From NCBI RefSeq assembly GCF_027568575.1, contig NZ_JANUVP010000007.1: 64,000 nucleotides of DNA; one strand, 5' to 3'. The stretch comes from Caldifermentibacillus hisashii (lineage in GTDB: Bacteria > Bacillota > Bacilli > Bacillales > Caldibacillaceae). The position numbers were made by a program, and so were the translations under genes. Shown piece by piece: positions 24,857 to 34,827 of this stretch. Under the pieces are notes generated by a model that searched no databases, was not told the origin of the DNA, and saw only the letters and a list, made by a program, of their open reading frames with translations. Every line of letters begins with the position of its first letter. Positions within the stretch are counted from its first letter, which is position 1.

Positions 24857-26780
24857 CCTTCTCGTCGATGGATGAGGAGGGAATTTTATTTTTGGTTGAC
24901 GAGAGCATTTTTGTCGCAATTTTAAGGTGGGGAAGTCGGATTTTTGTCGGCGAGACTTGTTCTCGTCGTCGTTTTGAGTTGAGGAAGTCGGATTTTTGCC
25001 GGCGAGACCTGTTCTCGTCGCCACTTTGAGCCAGGAAACTCCCTTTTTTGGCGACGAGCCCTTTTCTCGTCGCCATTTTGAGCCGAGAAACTTCATTTTT
25101 TGGCGACGAGCCCTGTTCTCGTCGCCGTTTTGGGGTGGAAAACTCGATTTTTTGGCGACGAGACTCTTTCTCGTCGTCATTTTGAGCCGGGAAACTCCCT
25201 TTTTTGGCGACGAGCCCTTTTCTCGTCGCCATTTTGAGCCGAGAAACCCCATTTTTTGGCGACGAGACCTAATCTCGTCGTCATTTTGAGCCGAGAAACT
25301 CCCTTTTTTGGCGACGAGCCCTTTTCTCGTCGCCGTTTTGGGGTGGAAAACTCGATTTTTTGGCGACGAGACTCTTTCTCGTCGTCATTTTGAGCCGGGA
25401 AACTCCCTTTTTTGGCGACGAGCCCTTTTCTCGTCGCTATTTTTGGGCAGAAAACTTGATTTTTTGGCGACGAGCCCTGTTCTCGTCGCCGTTTTGGGGT
25501 GGAAAACTCGATTTTTTGGCGACGAGACTCTTTCTCGTCGCTATTTTTGGGCAGAAAACTTGATTTTTTGGCGACGAGACTCTTTCTCGTCGCCGTTTTG
25601 AGGTCAGAAAGTCGTGTTTTTGGCGACGAGCCCTGTTCTCGTCGCCATTTTGAGCCGAGAAACCCCATTTTTTGGCGACGAGACCTAATCTCGTCGTCAT
25701 TTTGAGCCGAGAAACCCCATTTTTTGTCGACGAGCCGCGTTCTCGTCGCCGTTTTGGGGTGAGAAACTCGATTTTTTGGCGACGAGACTCTTTCTCGTCG
25801 TCATTTTGAGCCGGGAAACTCCCTTTTTTGGCGACGAGGCCCTTTCTCGTCGCTATTTTTGGCCAGAAAACTCGATTTTTTGGCGACGAGCCGCGTTCTC
25901 GTCGCCGTTTTGGGGTGAGAAAGTCATGTTTTTGGCGACGAGACTTAATCTCGTCACCATTTTGAGCCGAGAAACCCCATTTTTTGGAGACGAGACCTTT
26001 TCTCGTCGCCATTTTGAGCCGAGAAACTTCATTTTTTGGCGACGAGATTCATTCTCGTCGTCATTTTGAGGTGGGAAACCCCATTTTTTGGTGACGAGAC
26101 TCTTTCTCGTCACCATTTTAAGCCGGGAAACTCCCTTTTTTGGCGACGAGCCCTTTTCTCGTCGCTATTTTTGGCCAGAAAATTTGATTTTTTGGCGACG
26201 AGCCGCGTTCTCGTCGCCGTTTTGGGGTGAGAAACTCGATTTTTTGGCGACGAGATCCTTTCTCGTCGTCATTTTGAGCCGGGAAACCCCATTTTTTGAC
26301 GACGAAACCCTTTCTCGTCACCATTTTGAGCCGGAAAACTCCTTTTTTGGGTGACGAAGCCCATTCTCGTCGCCATTTTGAGGCGGGAAACTCCTTTTTT
26401 TGACGACGAGAACCTTTCTCGTCACCATTTTGAGCCGGAAAACCCCATTTTTTGACGACGAGACTCTTTCTCGTCGCCATTTTGAGCCGAGAAACCCCAT
26501 TTTTTGGCGACGAGACCTAATCTCGTCGTCATTTTGAGCCGAGAAATACCTATTTTTGGCGACGAGACCTGATCTCGTCACCATTTTGGGATGAAAAACT
26601 CGATTTTTTGGCGACGAAACCCCTTCTCGTCGCTATTTTAAGGCAAGAAACACATAATTTTAGCGACGAAACCTATTCTCGTCACCATTTTGAGCCGGGA
26701 AACTCCTTTTTTTGGCGACCAAACCTTTTCTCGTCGCCAATTTGAAGCGAGAAACACCCCATTTTACCGACGAATCATTT
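24857..26780. repeat. 52-bp tandem repeat array with a hairpin in each unit (about 37 units)
   Basis: Each unit carries the inverted repeat GGCGACGAG - 6 or 7 bases - CTCGTCGCC, joined by a 26-27-base linker such as ATTTTGAGCCGAGAAACTCC. The spacing of successive CTCGTCG is 52 bp (for example 25065 to 25117). Several linker classes alternate (ATTTTGAGCCG, GTTTTGGGGTG, ATTTTTGGCCAG, GTTTTGAGGTC) in no fixed order, a mosaic typical of unequal exchange. Some hairpins carry matched changes in both arms (GGTGACGAG with CTCGTCACC at 26090-26114). Units decay at both edges. Because 52 is not a multiple of three, several frames stay open on both strands, but none has a ribosome binding site. It lies between yfcE and the amino-acid permease gene. 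Confidence 0.95.
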
Positions 26781-26833
26781 CTCCCAAAATGAAAATAATA
26801 AGTAAGAAAAAATAAAAAATGGGAGATTGATTT

Positions 26834-28264
26834 ATGCAAAAAACAAGTAAAGGACTTTCAGCATGGCAATTAGCTTTAATGTCATTAGGAAGTGTGATCG
26901 GGGGGTCTTTTTTCCTTGGTTTATCAGTAGCAATGAATGCAGCCGGCCCCTCGATTATTATTTCATTTATTTTATCGGGAATATTAGTTTATTTTATTCT
27001 ATATGCTTTATCTGAAATGACGGTCGCCAGCCCGGAAAAAGGATCTTTTAGTACTTTTGCGGCAAAAGAACTCGGGCAAGGAATGGGGTTTATCGTGGGC
27101 TGGATATATTGGACCGGAATCGTCCTTTCAATGTCCAGTGAAGCGACAGCCATATCGATCTTATTACGGGAATGGTTCCCAAATGTATCAATTCCAATTA
27201 TGGGAAGTTTGATTATTGTTGGCGTTACTCTACTCAATCTCCTTGGTGTCGAAAAACTGGGGAAAATTGAAAGCTTTTTATCAAGTGTAAAAATATTTAT
27301 GATTATTTTCTTTATTTTGACTGCATTCGTTTTAATATTTGGAGTACTTCCGAGAGCAAATCCTATCGGTCTTGGTGAATTGGCAAATGAGCCTTTTATG
27401 GCAGGCGGAATTAGCGGAATTGCAGGTAGTATGTTATTGGTCATTTTTGCTTATGCTGGGTTTGAGGTAATCGGTTTAGCTGCTTCTGAGGCAGAGAATC
27501 CAAGGGAAACCATTCCAAAAGCGATTCGCTACACGGTATTTAGTCTTGTAGGACTATATGTCGTTTATGCTGCTGTAATACTGCCACTAATCCCGACTTC
27601 AGCTCTGAATGAAAATGTGAGTCCCATTGTTGCTTCATTGGACAGATGGGGAATTACTTGGGCAGGGTCGGTATTGAATCTTGTTTTAATATCAGCTATC
27701 CTTTCAGCGATGATGGCGGCGATATTTGGTTTAGGTAGAATGATCAGGTCTTTGACTGATGAAGGGTATGCACCGAGATGGTTAAAAGATACAAAAGACG
27801 TTCCTTACCGGGGTATTTTATTCTCCGGAATGGCCATGCTTGTCGGACTCAGTTTTGGTCTTTTGTTTCCGCGGGTGTACTTAGTTTTAATTTCAACAGG
27901 CGGCTTTTCCTTGATTTTTACATATGGGATTATAATGGCTACCCATATCCGTTTTCGACAAAGAAACGGGTGTCCACCGGATGGTATTTGCCAAATGCGG
28001 GGTTATCCGTATACGTCATGGATTACCTTGATTAGTATGATTGTTGTGCTTGGATGCATGCCTTTAATTCCTGGTCAGGGTGTTGGGTTATTTGCCGGAT
28101 TAGCTATGGTTGCAATGTTTTCACTCATATATTTAGGACTTAGTTTTCAATTAAGGGCTCGGGCACGCGGGCAAGCCATTGCAAAAATCCCACCATCTTT
28201 CAGTACTGAATTCGCAGCGGAGCCTTTGGAGGAGAACAATACGGAAGAGAAAAGGGAAGACTAA
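26834..28264 (+). CDS. Amino acid permease, APC family
   Basis: The 476-aa protein has 12 predicted membrane helices between residues 10 and 440 and a charged C-terminal tail. The first helix has the APC substrate-binding break GSVIGGSFFLG; the conserved ASEAENPRETIPKAIR follows helix 6 and FGLGRMIRSLTDEGYAP follows helix 8. These fit the amino-acid transporter branch related to AnsP/GabP/YbxG. The substrate cannot be told. GGGAG lies ten bases before the ATG. It is a single gene next to the hairpin array. Confidence 0.9.
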   Translation: MQKTSKGLSAWQLALMSLGSVIGGSFFLGLSVAMNAAGPSIIISFILSGILVYFILYALSEMTVASPEKGSFSTFAAKELGQGMGFIVGWIYWTGIVLSMSSEATAISILLREWFPNVSIPIMGSLIIVGVTLLNLLGVEKLGKIESFLSSVKIFMIIFFILTAFVLIFGVLPRANPIGLGELANEPFMAGGISGIAGSMLLVIFAYAGFEVIGLAASEAENPRETIPKAIRYTVFSLVGLYVVYAAVILPLIPTSALNENVSPIVASLDRWGITWAGSVLNLVLISAILSAMMAAIFGLGRMIRSLTDEGYAPRWLKDTKDVPYRGILFSGMAMLVGLSFGLLFPRVYLVLISTGGFSLIFTYGIIMATHIRFRQRNGCPPDGICQMRGYPYTSWITLISMIVVLGCMPLIPGQGVGLFAGLAMVAMFSLIYLGLSFQLRARARGQAIAKIPPSFSTEFAAEPLEENNTEEKRED

Positions 28265-28411
28265 ACGGTGTCTGTCCCGGTAAGTGGTAGGCTATACCAA
28301 TTACACCTTGAAGGAAGCCTAAACGGGGAGTTCATCATGATAGGCAAATGCCAAAATTAAAGAAGGAACCCCAGTCCATACCACTGAACTGGGGGGTGAA
28401 GTGATAAGCAC

Positions 28412-28900
28412 TTAGGAAATAAACTTTCTAACATCGTCCAAACTAGTATAATTAAAAATATTACTTAGTATTAATTCCAAGCTTATGACATCCAGTTTTG
28501 AAATTTTTTCTGTCAGTTCTTTAGGCAATACACCTAATTTTTCTGTCAACTGTTGAAGAGCGATTTTAGATAATGCTTTTGCTTGCCCCAGTTCAATTCC
28601 TTTTTCTTCCCATCCTTTTTCCATACCTTCTTCTCTTAAAATACTGGTCCCCTCTGGAAAAGTTGTTTTAGTTTCCCGTCTTATTTTATTCATATCATCT
28701 TTTGTTAAGTATCTTGCAGCACTGAAAACATATCGTATCATCGTTTCTAAAAATTCAATGCTTGTTTGTTTATCTCCCAGCTCTAGTAAGTAGTGGATAC
28801 ATTTAAGAATAGAGTGTATGAGTTCGTCGATGTCTTTTGTGAATATATCACGAAGTAGTGTCAGTAGAATCCGGGTTTGTACTCTGCCTTTAATATCCTA
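28412..28900 (-). pseudogene. Remnant of a Rpn-family (COG5464) PD-(D/E)XK nuclease/transposase
   Basis: The readable part runs DIKGRVQTRILLTLLRDIFTK, through a helical middle, to the typical tail with GIELGQAKALSKIALQQLTEKLG. Just upstream two stop codons (TAA TAG) interrupt the frame after the stretch FHDGTNDSGKQDEFV, and the whole N-terminal nuclease core is missing. A continuous frame starting at ATG 28741 gives 109 aa, but the homologous sequence extends beyond it, so this is decay and not a short gene. Rpn proteins promote RecA-independent recombination. Confidence 0.75.
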
Positions 28901-28982
28901 TTATACAAATTCGTCTTGTTTTCCGCTATCATTTGTGCCGTCATGAAAAAGCATCAAGTGATGAGTACCGGATAAAAATTCC

Positions 28983-29636
28983 TTAATGAACTTGAAATTG
29001 GAAATGTTTTGTCATCACTAAGGAAACAATAAAAAGAAGTTCAAAAACATTCATTATCGGAAAGTTTTTTATCCAATTGGCCAGTAGTCCACCAAGAAGC
29101 ATGACAACAGTGCCAATGAATAGCCACGGAAATCTTAATTTTTTCATTAGTAAAACGCCAACTGCACCAAAGACCAGAGTGACGACAATGACCATGAGCG
29201 GGAATCCGGGTTGAGTCACATTTTCATAGGTTAAAACACCGTCTTCCCATTTGGGCTCAAGTTTCATTCCCATAATCGAAGTCAGCAGTTCATATATAAT
29301 GAATCCGATGGTTAACACATAGGCTAGTAATTTCCAAAGAGTTTGCCGGGTTGAAAGCAGACCGGTCTTGTGAAAAACATTCCAAGCAAAAAGAATAAGC
29401 GTAGGCGTGAACAGGGCATGGAACCAATACCGAATTTTGCTCAAAGCTTCCAGTGTATTGCCTTCTCCGATAAAACGGCCAAATGCAATGATGAGGTTAT
29501 CATAAACCAGCCCGAAAATGACGAGAATAAGGAAATTGGCGTCATTCCTTATCCCGTATTTTTTTACTTGTAAGAGCTCCCATAGGAATAGGCAAAGATA
29601 AGCAAATCCAAGGAAAAGGAAAAGAAAAGTCTCCAT
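28983..29636 (-). CDS. Uncharacterised multi-span membrane protein
   Basis: I do not recognise the family. The protein (217 aa from ATG 29636) has about seven hydrophobic stretches, near 3-19, 33-50, 72-90, 100-122, 146-162, 168-186 and 190-208, with few charged residues between. AGGAGTG lies eight bases before ATG 29636; the frame is open up to 29666 without a better site. It ends 30 bases before the Rpn remnant. There is no partner gene in the same direction, and no function can be given. Confidence 0.7.
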   Translation of the reverse strand: METFLFLFLGFAYLCLFLWELLQVKKYGIRNDANFLILVIFGLVYDNLIIAFGRFIGEGNTLEALSKIRYWFHALFTPTLILFAWNVFHKTGLLSTRQTLWKLLAYVLTIGFIIYELLTSIMGMKLEPKWEDGVLTYENVTQPGFPLMVIVVTLVFGAVGVLLMKKLRFPWLFIGTVVMLLGGLLANWIKNFPIMNVFELLFIVSLVMTKHFQFQVH

Positions 29637-29801
29637 TCGTCCACACTCCTTTTTACCTAGTTTCACCTAAATCGATTGGGTAAAAACATAAGAAATTGAT
29701 GTTTTAAAACTGTAATCGGTAAGGATTATGGACGAAAATTATTTGTTTAACGGGCAGTACGATTTCCTCTCAATATTTTAACGGAAATCAACTGCGCGTA
29801 T

Positions 29802-29860
29802 CTGTTCAATTGGTTCAACTACCACCCGTAGGAACACCCCGCGGATGGAAGTTTCATTGA
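29802..29860 (-). repeat. REP-like hairpin element, copy 4
   Basis: The minus strand reads TGAAACTTCCATCCGCGGGG, a short loop, then a GGGTGG arm and GTAGTTGAACCAATTG. The head and tail match copy 1, while the right arm of the stem has diverged. Confidence 0.6.
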
Positions 29861-29867
29861 ACATATG

Positions 29868-30020
29868 TGAACGATAAAAAAATCGGCCAACGGATTATTG
29901 TGTACGAGGAAAAATCGACCCATAGCGCTTTTTTTTGGACTATCGTGTACGATGAAAAATCGACCCATACCATTTCGTTTGACTATCGTGTACGATGAAA
30001 AAATTGACCAATAGTGCACT
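29868..30020. repeat. 43-45-bp tandem repeat, 3-4 copies
   Basis: GTGTACGATGAAAAATCGAC followed by CCATA and a variable link recurs at 29900, 29945 and 29988, with a weaker copy at 29868. With REP-like copy 4 it fills the gap between the membrane-protein gene and the TetR gene. Confidence 0.7.
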
Positions 30021-30083
30021 TGCACGATTGGTCAATAAGTTTCACGGGCTTCTGGCTTCTAGTCACCTGATAAAAGTTGTTAA

Positions 30084-30938
30084 TTATTCGCTTGAAGTCG
30101 CGCAGGTGGCTCTTTCTAAATATAGTTCATAAATAGAAGCGACCCATCTGCATTGTGTGTTTGTCCGAATATTTTTCAAAAGACCTTGAATAATCGCTTC
30201 GTTTAAATGTGGATCTTCTAAGTCTTCTTTTAACAATAATAAAGAATCACGGACAATCGGATCATCGCTCGTTTCCTGTATTACTTCCTCTAGCTTATTT
30301 AGTACTTCCTCTTTTGAAATATCCAAGTGAAAATTTATTTTTCCTAAATATTCAGGAGTGAAAACCAAAATAGTCGAATGGTCGGCAATGATGGTGATCT
30401 TTTCAACTATCGAATGACACAATCGATCTAAATCGACCGGAAATTCGTCAATTAAAAATAACTCTGTAAAACCTTTTAATAATCCGTTAACTGCATAGAG
30501 AAGTTCAAAATGCATATCCGGATTCTTTTTTGGAAATTGTCTTTGAATAATGGAAAGTAAAATATGATTGAGCGTTGACATGTACATCTGCAGTCTGTTA
30601 AACAAATCATTATTATAGGAAAAAACTTGTTCCTTTAAAAAAAGCTTTGCAAACTTTGCATGTTTTTTAAATTCGCTTAGTGAAACATAGATATAATTAT
30701 AAAGCAATCGGTCTGTATGTTTTTCATTACTGACCGATTGTTCAATATCGGAAATGATATTACTCAAAAAATAATCAATTAGACCAATTATTAATTCATC
30801 TTTTGATTTAAAATAAAGGTAAAAAGCACCTTTTGATATGCCGCAACGTTCGGTTATTTGTTGAACAGATGTTGACTCGAAACCGTTTTCAGCAAATAAT
30901 TCAACTGCTTTCTCTATAATTAATTGTTTTTTTGACAT
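30084..30938 (-). CDS. yerO: TetR/AcrR-family regulator of the divergent RND pump (YerO-like)
   Basis: The N-terminal 50 residues form the TetR helix-turn-helix (AVELFAENGFESTSVQQITE, then GISKGAFYLYFKSKDELI); the rest is an all-helical ligand/dimer domain. At 284 aa it is longer than most TetR proteins. It is divergent from the SwrC-type pump, as yerO is from swrC (yerP) in B. subtilis. A palindrome lies between the -35 and -10 of the pump promoter. It most likely represses the pump and is released by a ligand. Confidence 0.88.
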   Translation of the reverse strand: MSKKQLIIEKAVELFAENGFESTSVQQITERCGISKGAFYLYFKSKDELIIGLIDYFLSNIISDIEQSVSNEKHTDRLLYNYIYVSLSEFKKHAKFAKLFLKEQVFSYNNDLFNRLQMYMSTLNHILLSIIQRQFPKKNPDMHFELLYAVNGLLKGFTELFLIDEFPVDLDRLCHSIVEKITIIADHSTILVFTPEYLGKINFHLDISKEEVLNKLEEVIQETSDDPIVRDSLLLLKEDLEDPHLNEAIIQGLLKNIRTNTQCRWVASIYELYLERATCATSSE

Positions 30939-30954
30939 ATAAAGGACTCCTTAT

Positions 30955-30983
30955 TTGACAAATGACCGATTAGTCATTATTAT
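30955..30983 (+). promoter_or_regulatory. swrC promoter with embedded TetR operator
   Basis: TTGACA (30955-30960) and TATTAT (30978-30983) are 17 bases apart. The spacer holds AATGAC-6 bases-GTCATT (30961-30978), a perfect six-base inverted repeat well placed for repression by the divergent TetR protein. Confidence 0.75.
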
Positions 30984-31025
30984 AAATAAATGTATAAAAA
31001 ATGTCAATTTAAGGTAGGTGGAATT

Positions 31026-34000
31026 GTGAAAGGCTTAGTAAATTTTGTTCTGAAAAATAAACTGGCGGTGTGGTTACTAACCATTATTATAATCGCTTCA
31101 GGTATTTATTCGGGTACACGAATGAAAATGGAGTCAATTCCTGATATATCTATCCCGTATTTAATTGTTATGGGTGTTTATCCGGGTGCCACTCCTGAAC
31201 AAGTGATGAATGAAGTATCTATGCCAATTGAAAAAGCGGTAGAAGGAATGGAAGATGTCAAAGCCGTCTATTCAAATTCATCATCCAATGTCTCGCAGAT
31301 TCAGATCGAGTACGATTATGGTGTAGATATGGATGAAAAGAAACGTCAGCTGGAATCAGCCATCGATAATGTCACATTACCGGAAGAAGTCGAGCAGCCT
31401 ACGATTATGGCGATCAATATGAATATGATGCCGGTTCTTGCTCTTTCGGTTAGCAGTACAGAAGAAGATATTGTCGAATTAACATCAACAGTTGAGGATA
31501 TTCTTTTACCTAAGATTGAAAAAATTGATGGTGTAGCTTCCGCTGAAATTACCGGGCAGCATATTAAAGAAGTGGAGTTCAATTTTGATGAAGAAAAAAT
31601 GGCTGCGCTGGGGCTCTCGGAAGATACTGTAAAGGATATGGTAAAGGCGAGCGACATGGCGCTATCTTTAGGCCTTTATGAGTTTAAAGAGGGAGAAGAA
31701 GCTGTTGCCATTGACGGTGATATAAAAACGGTTGACCAACTGAAAGAAATGCTCATCCCTGTCACACCGACTGCTGAAAACCCGGTTCCATTTGTAAAAC
31801 TTGGTGATATTGCAAAAATTGAGACAGTCGGTAAAGTTCAATCGATTTCCCGGACGAATGGGAAAGACGCGATTGCCATTCAAATTGTCAAAGGTCAAGA
31901 AGCCAATACTGTCACTGTAGTTAATGCTGTAAAAGATTTAATTAAGGATGAAGAAGCGAAAATTGACGGTTTAAAAGTGGATGTAACACTTGACCAAGGA
32001 GAACCGGTCGAACAATCCGTATACACAATGATTGAAAAAGCCTTATTTGGCGGATTAATTGCCGTTCTCATCATCCTGCTGTTTTTACGCGATGTGAAAT
32101 CAACTATTATTTCAATCATATCCATCCCGGTTTCAATTTTGATGGCTTTATTGCTGTTACACTGGCTGGATATTACTTTAAATATTATGACACTAGGTGC
32201 AATAACGGTTGCGATTGGACGGGTAATCGATGACTCAATTGTCGTTGTGGAAAACATTTACCGACGTCTGCATTTAAAAGATGAAAAACTACGCGGCCGT
32301 GCCTTAATTCGAGAAGCAACAATTGAAATGTTTAGGCCAATTTTGTCCTCTACATTAGTTACAGTCGCTGTTTTTGCACCGCTCATATTTGTTGGCGGAA
32401 TGGTTGGCGAATTGTTCATGCCATTTGCTTTAACAATAACTTTTGCTCTAGGTGCATCATTGCTTGTTGCGATTACCATCGTGCCAACTCTGTCACACAC
32501 TTTATTCCGTAAAAAACTGTATGGTGAAAAAACAGAGAAAATACATAAAGGACTTGGAACCCTTGCAAAATGGTATAAAGGCGTTTTAGAAAAAGTTTTA
32601 AATCATAAAGTGATTACATCGGTGATCGCTATGGTTTTATTAGCCGGGTCACTGGCACTAACACCTCTCATTGGATTCAGTTTCTTGGGCTCTTCTGAAG
32701 AGAAGATGATGTTTATAACGTATACGCCTAAAGCGGGTGAGTTAAAAGAAGAAACCGAAGCCAATGTCGCAGAAGTTGAAAAGAAATTATTAAAGCGTGA
32801 TGATATCAAATCTTTACAGTTGTCCATTAATGACTCTAAAAATGTCGATGCCGCTTCCATGATGATGGGTGGCAGAAATGGGGCATTAATGTACATAATC
32901 TTTGATGAAGATATGGAAAATTTCCCTGAAGTAAGAAAAGAAATTGAAGATTATGTAACAAACTTAAATCAGTCAGGTGAATGGACATCACAAAACTTTA
33001 GTACAGGTGGTATAAACTCCAATGAGTTAAGCTATACGATTTATAGTGAAGATTTGGATGATTTAATGACAGCCGTCAAACAAGTTGAAGGAGAATTATC
33101 TGATATAAAAGACTTGGAGGATGTCACATCAGATATTGAAGATCCATATGTGGAAAATGTCTTTAAAGTATCCCAAGATCATGTGCTTCAGTACGGCTTA
33201 ACCACAGCCCAGATAGCCACGGCATTATCTAACGAAGGTAATAAAGAAGTATTAACAACGGTTGAAAATGATGGTGATGAAATTGAGGTTGTGATACAAA
33301 GAGATGCAAAAGTAACTCCGGATACGGTAGAAGATTTATTAAAAACGCCAATAAATACACCGCTTGGTACGAAGATTCCTTTGTCCGAACTCGTGGATGT
33401 AGAAGAAGGAACGACATTAAATACGTTAACCCGTTCAGAAGGTGAATACTACGCAACTGTTTCAGGTACAGTTATCGGTAAGGATATATCAAAAGTAAAT
33501 GCTGAAGCTGATAAAAAAATTGAAAATCTTGACTTACCAAAAGGTGTTACAACAGGAGTATCCGGTGTTGCGGCAGATATGGCTGAAACCTTTACACAAT
33601 TAGGTGTCGCCATGCTTGCAGCTATTGCCATCGTCTACTTCATCTTAGTGGTAACGTTTGGTGAAGGCATGGCACCGTTCGCCATTCTCTTCTCACTGCC
33701 TTTTACCGTTATTGGTTCATTCATCGGGTTGTACATTACCGGACATACCATTTCGGTACAGGTAATGATGGGATTGTTAATGTTAATCGGAATCGTTGTT
33801 ACAAACGCCATTGTTCTTGTGGATCGAATTATTCATAAGGAACGGGAAGGCTTAGCAATGCGTGAAGCCATCCTAGAAGCCGGTGCAACCCGTCTGCGCC
33901 CGATTTTAATGACGGCGATTGCGACAATTGGTGCTATGTTACCGATGGCACTTGGAATTGGAGGCGATGGGGGTCTCATGTCAAGAGACTTAGCCATTAC

Positions 34001-34115
34001 CGTAATTGGTGGTCTGTTTAGTTCAACGTTATTGACGTTGGTCATCGTACCAATCGTTTATGAAGTACTTTCAAAACTATTGAAGAAAAATCGGAAAGAA
34101 ATCGTAGAAGATTAA
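31026..34115 (+). CDS. swrC: RND-family efflux/surfactin-resistance transporter SwrC
   Basis: This proton-driven RND pump of the inner (only) membrane is homologous to AcrB; B. subtilis SwrC gives self-resistance to surfactin and allows swarming. The 1029 aa show a first helix at about 10-30, two large extracytoplasmic loops (about 40-330 and 550-840) and two six-helix bundles. RND signatures seen are SIPDISIPYLIVMGVYPGA, GRVIDDSIVVVENIYR, the pseudo-repeat GIVVTNAIVLVDRI, and GATRLRPILMTAIATIGAMLP. The start is GTG 31026, since AAGGTAGGTGG lies before it; the frame is open to 30990 but that lies within the leader. It is followed by a terminator. Confidence 0.92.
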   Translation: MKGLVNFVLKNKLAVWLLTIIIIASGIYSGTRMKMESIPDISIPYLIVMGVYPGATPEQVMNEVSMPIEKAVEGMEDVKAVYSNSSSNVSQIQIEYDYGVDMDEKKRQLESAIDNVTLPEEVEQPTIMAINMNMMPVLALSVSSTEEDIVELTSTVEDILLPKIEKIDGVASAEITGQHIKEVEFNFDEEKMAALGLSEDTVKDMVKASDMALSLGLYEFKEGEEAVAIDGDIKTVDQLKEMLIPVTPTAENPVPFVKLGDIAKIETVGKVQSISRTNGKDAIAIQIVKGQEANTVTVVNAVKDLIKDEEAKIDGLKVDVTLDQGEPVEQSVYTMIEKALFGGLIAVLIILLFLRDVKSTIISIISIPVSILMALLLLHWLDITLNIMTLGAITVAIGRVIDDSIVVVENIYRRLHLKDEKLRGRALIREATIEMFRPILSSTLVTVAVFAPLIFVGGMVGELFMPFALTITFALGASLLVAITIVPTLSHTLFRKKLYGEKTEKIHKGLGTLAKWYKGVLEKVLNHKVITSVIAMVLLAGSLALTPLIGFSFLGSSEEKMMFITYTPKAGELKEETEANVAEVEKKLLKRDDIKSLQLSINDSKNVDAASMMMGGRNGALMYIIFDEDMENFPEVRKEIEDYVTNLNQSGEWTSQNFSTGGINSNELSYTIYSEDLDDLMTAVKQVEGELSDIKDLEDVTSDIEDPYVENVFKVSQDHVLQYGLTTAQIATALSNEGNKEVLTTVENDGDEIEVVIQRDAKVTPDTVEDLLKTPINTPLGTKIPLSELVDVEEGTTLNTLTRSEGEYYATVSGTVIGKDISKVNAEADKKIENLDLPKGVTTGVSGVAADMAETFTQLGVAMLAAIAIVYFILVVTFGEGMAPFAILFSLPFTVIGSFIGLYITGHTISVQVMMGLLMLIGIVVTNAIVLVDRIIHKEREGLAMREAILEAGATRLRPILMTAIATIGAMLPMALGIGGDGGLMSRDLAITVIGGLFSSTLLTLVIVPIVYEVLSKLLKKNRKEIVED

Positions 34116-34121
34116 TTAAAA

Positions 34122-34178
34122 AGGAGCCTGTCCCCCGGTAATTGAGAATGTAATACGGCGGGGCCAGGCTCCTCTTTT
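34122..34178 (+). terminator. Intrinsic terminator of swrC
   Basis: AGGAGCCTGTCCCC pairs with GGGGCCAGGCTCCT (one mismatch), followed by CTTTTAT. Confidence 0.8.
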
Positions 34179-34268
34179 ATCGATTGAGAAACGGTGCGAA
34201 ACTGAAAATGAGTGATGAGAAAAAAGTCAGTGCCATGGATAACGTAATACGTCATACGGCGCAAAGTG

Positions 34269-34387
34269 GAGGCCACTGAAAAACTATTTAAAAAGTTTTA
34301 CTAACACAATATATAGTATAATAAAACTCGGGAATACATCTAAATACGGTGTTTAGCAAGATTATTTTGAACTTTTTCAGTGGCGTC
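34269..34387. mobile_element. 119-bp MITE, copy 1
   Basis: The ends are GAGGCCACTGAAAAA and TTTTTCAGTGGCGTC (one mismatch over 15 bp). The element is flanked by a 9-bp direct repeat CGCAAAGTG at 34260-34268 and 34388-34396, an exact target duplication. The internal sequence has no frame. It is about 80% identical to the copy at 37259. Confidence 0.9.
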
Positions 34388-34827
34388 CGCAAAGTGGGGA
34401 AAAATGTCAGGCTCCGCTTTTGGTTATTGCCCAAACCACAATGAAATATTTTCCAATTTTCCCTATTTTTTCGGCTCCACCTTCTGTTATAATGATATTA
34501 AGCAACAATTAATGAATCTATAACTTGTCACGGCTTTATTTTAAGGTTGGGAAAATTCCCCTTTAACGGCAAATCTTGTACTTTCACCGGATGATTCATT
34601 CAAAGAGGAAGACAAGTGGGGGAGGGGTACCTACAGCACACATCTGATTTGGGTAACGAACAATCAGTGAGGATACCGTTTTCTGCTGTTTCCCTTTATT
34701 ATGTGAGAACTTGGTCCGAACGGTAGCGGAAAACGACACTGATAAAATAGAAGTTTCCCTTTATTATGTTAAACACCTTAAAATAAAGGTGTGACAAGCT
34801 TTTTATTTTGCTTAAAGGAGGAAGGAC
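34388..34827. other. Gene-free leader region of the ABC exporter operon
   Basis: GTTTCCCTTTATTATGT occurs twice (near 34688 and 34752). A small hairpin CACCTT-AAAATA-AAGGTG lies near 34769-34788. No gene is seen; a leader or decayed repeats are possible. Confidence 0.4.

Noticed and set aside
24792..26584. Long open frames on both strands in the 52-bp array, with a 52-aa periodic product
   Set aside because: They follow from a stop-poor repeat of 52 bp; no ribosome binding site, several frames open at once and on both strands.
24857..26780. CRISPR array
   Set aside because: The parts between the hairpins are themselves repeated in a few classes, so there are no unique spacers, and no cas gene is near.
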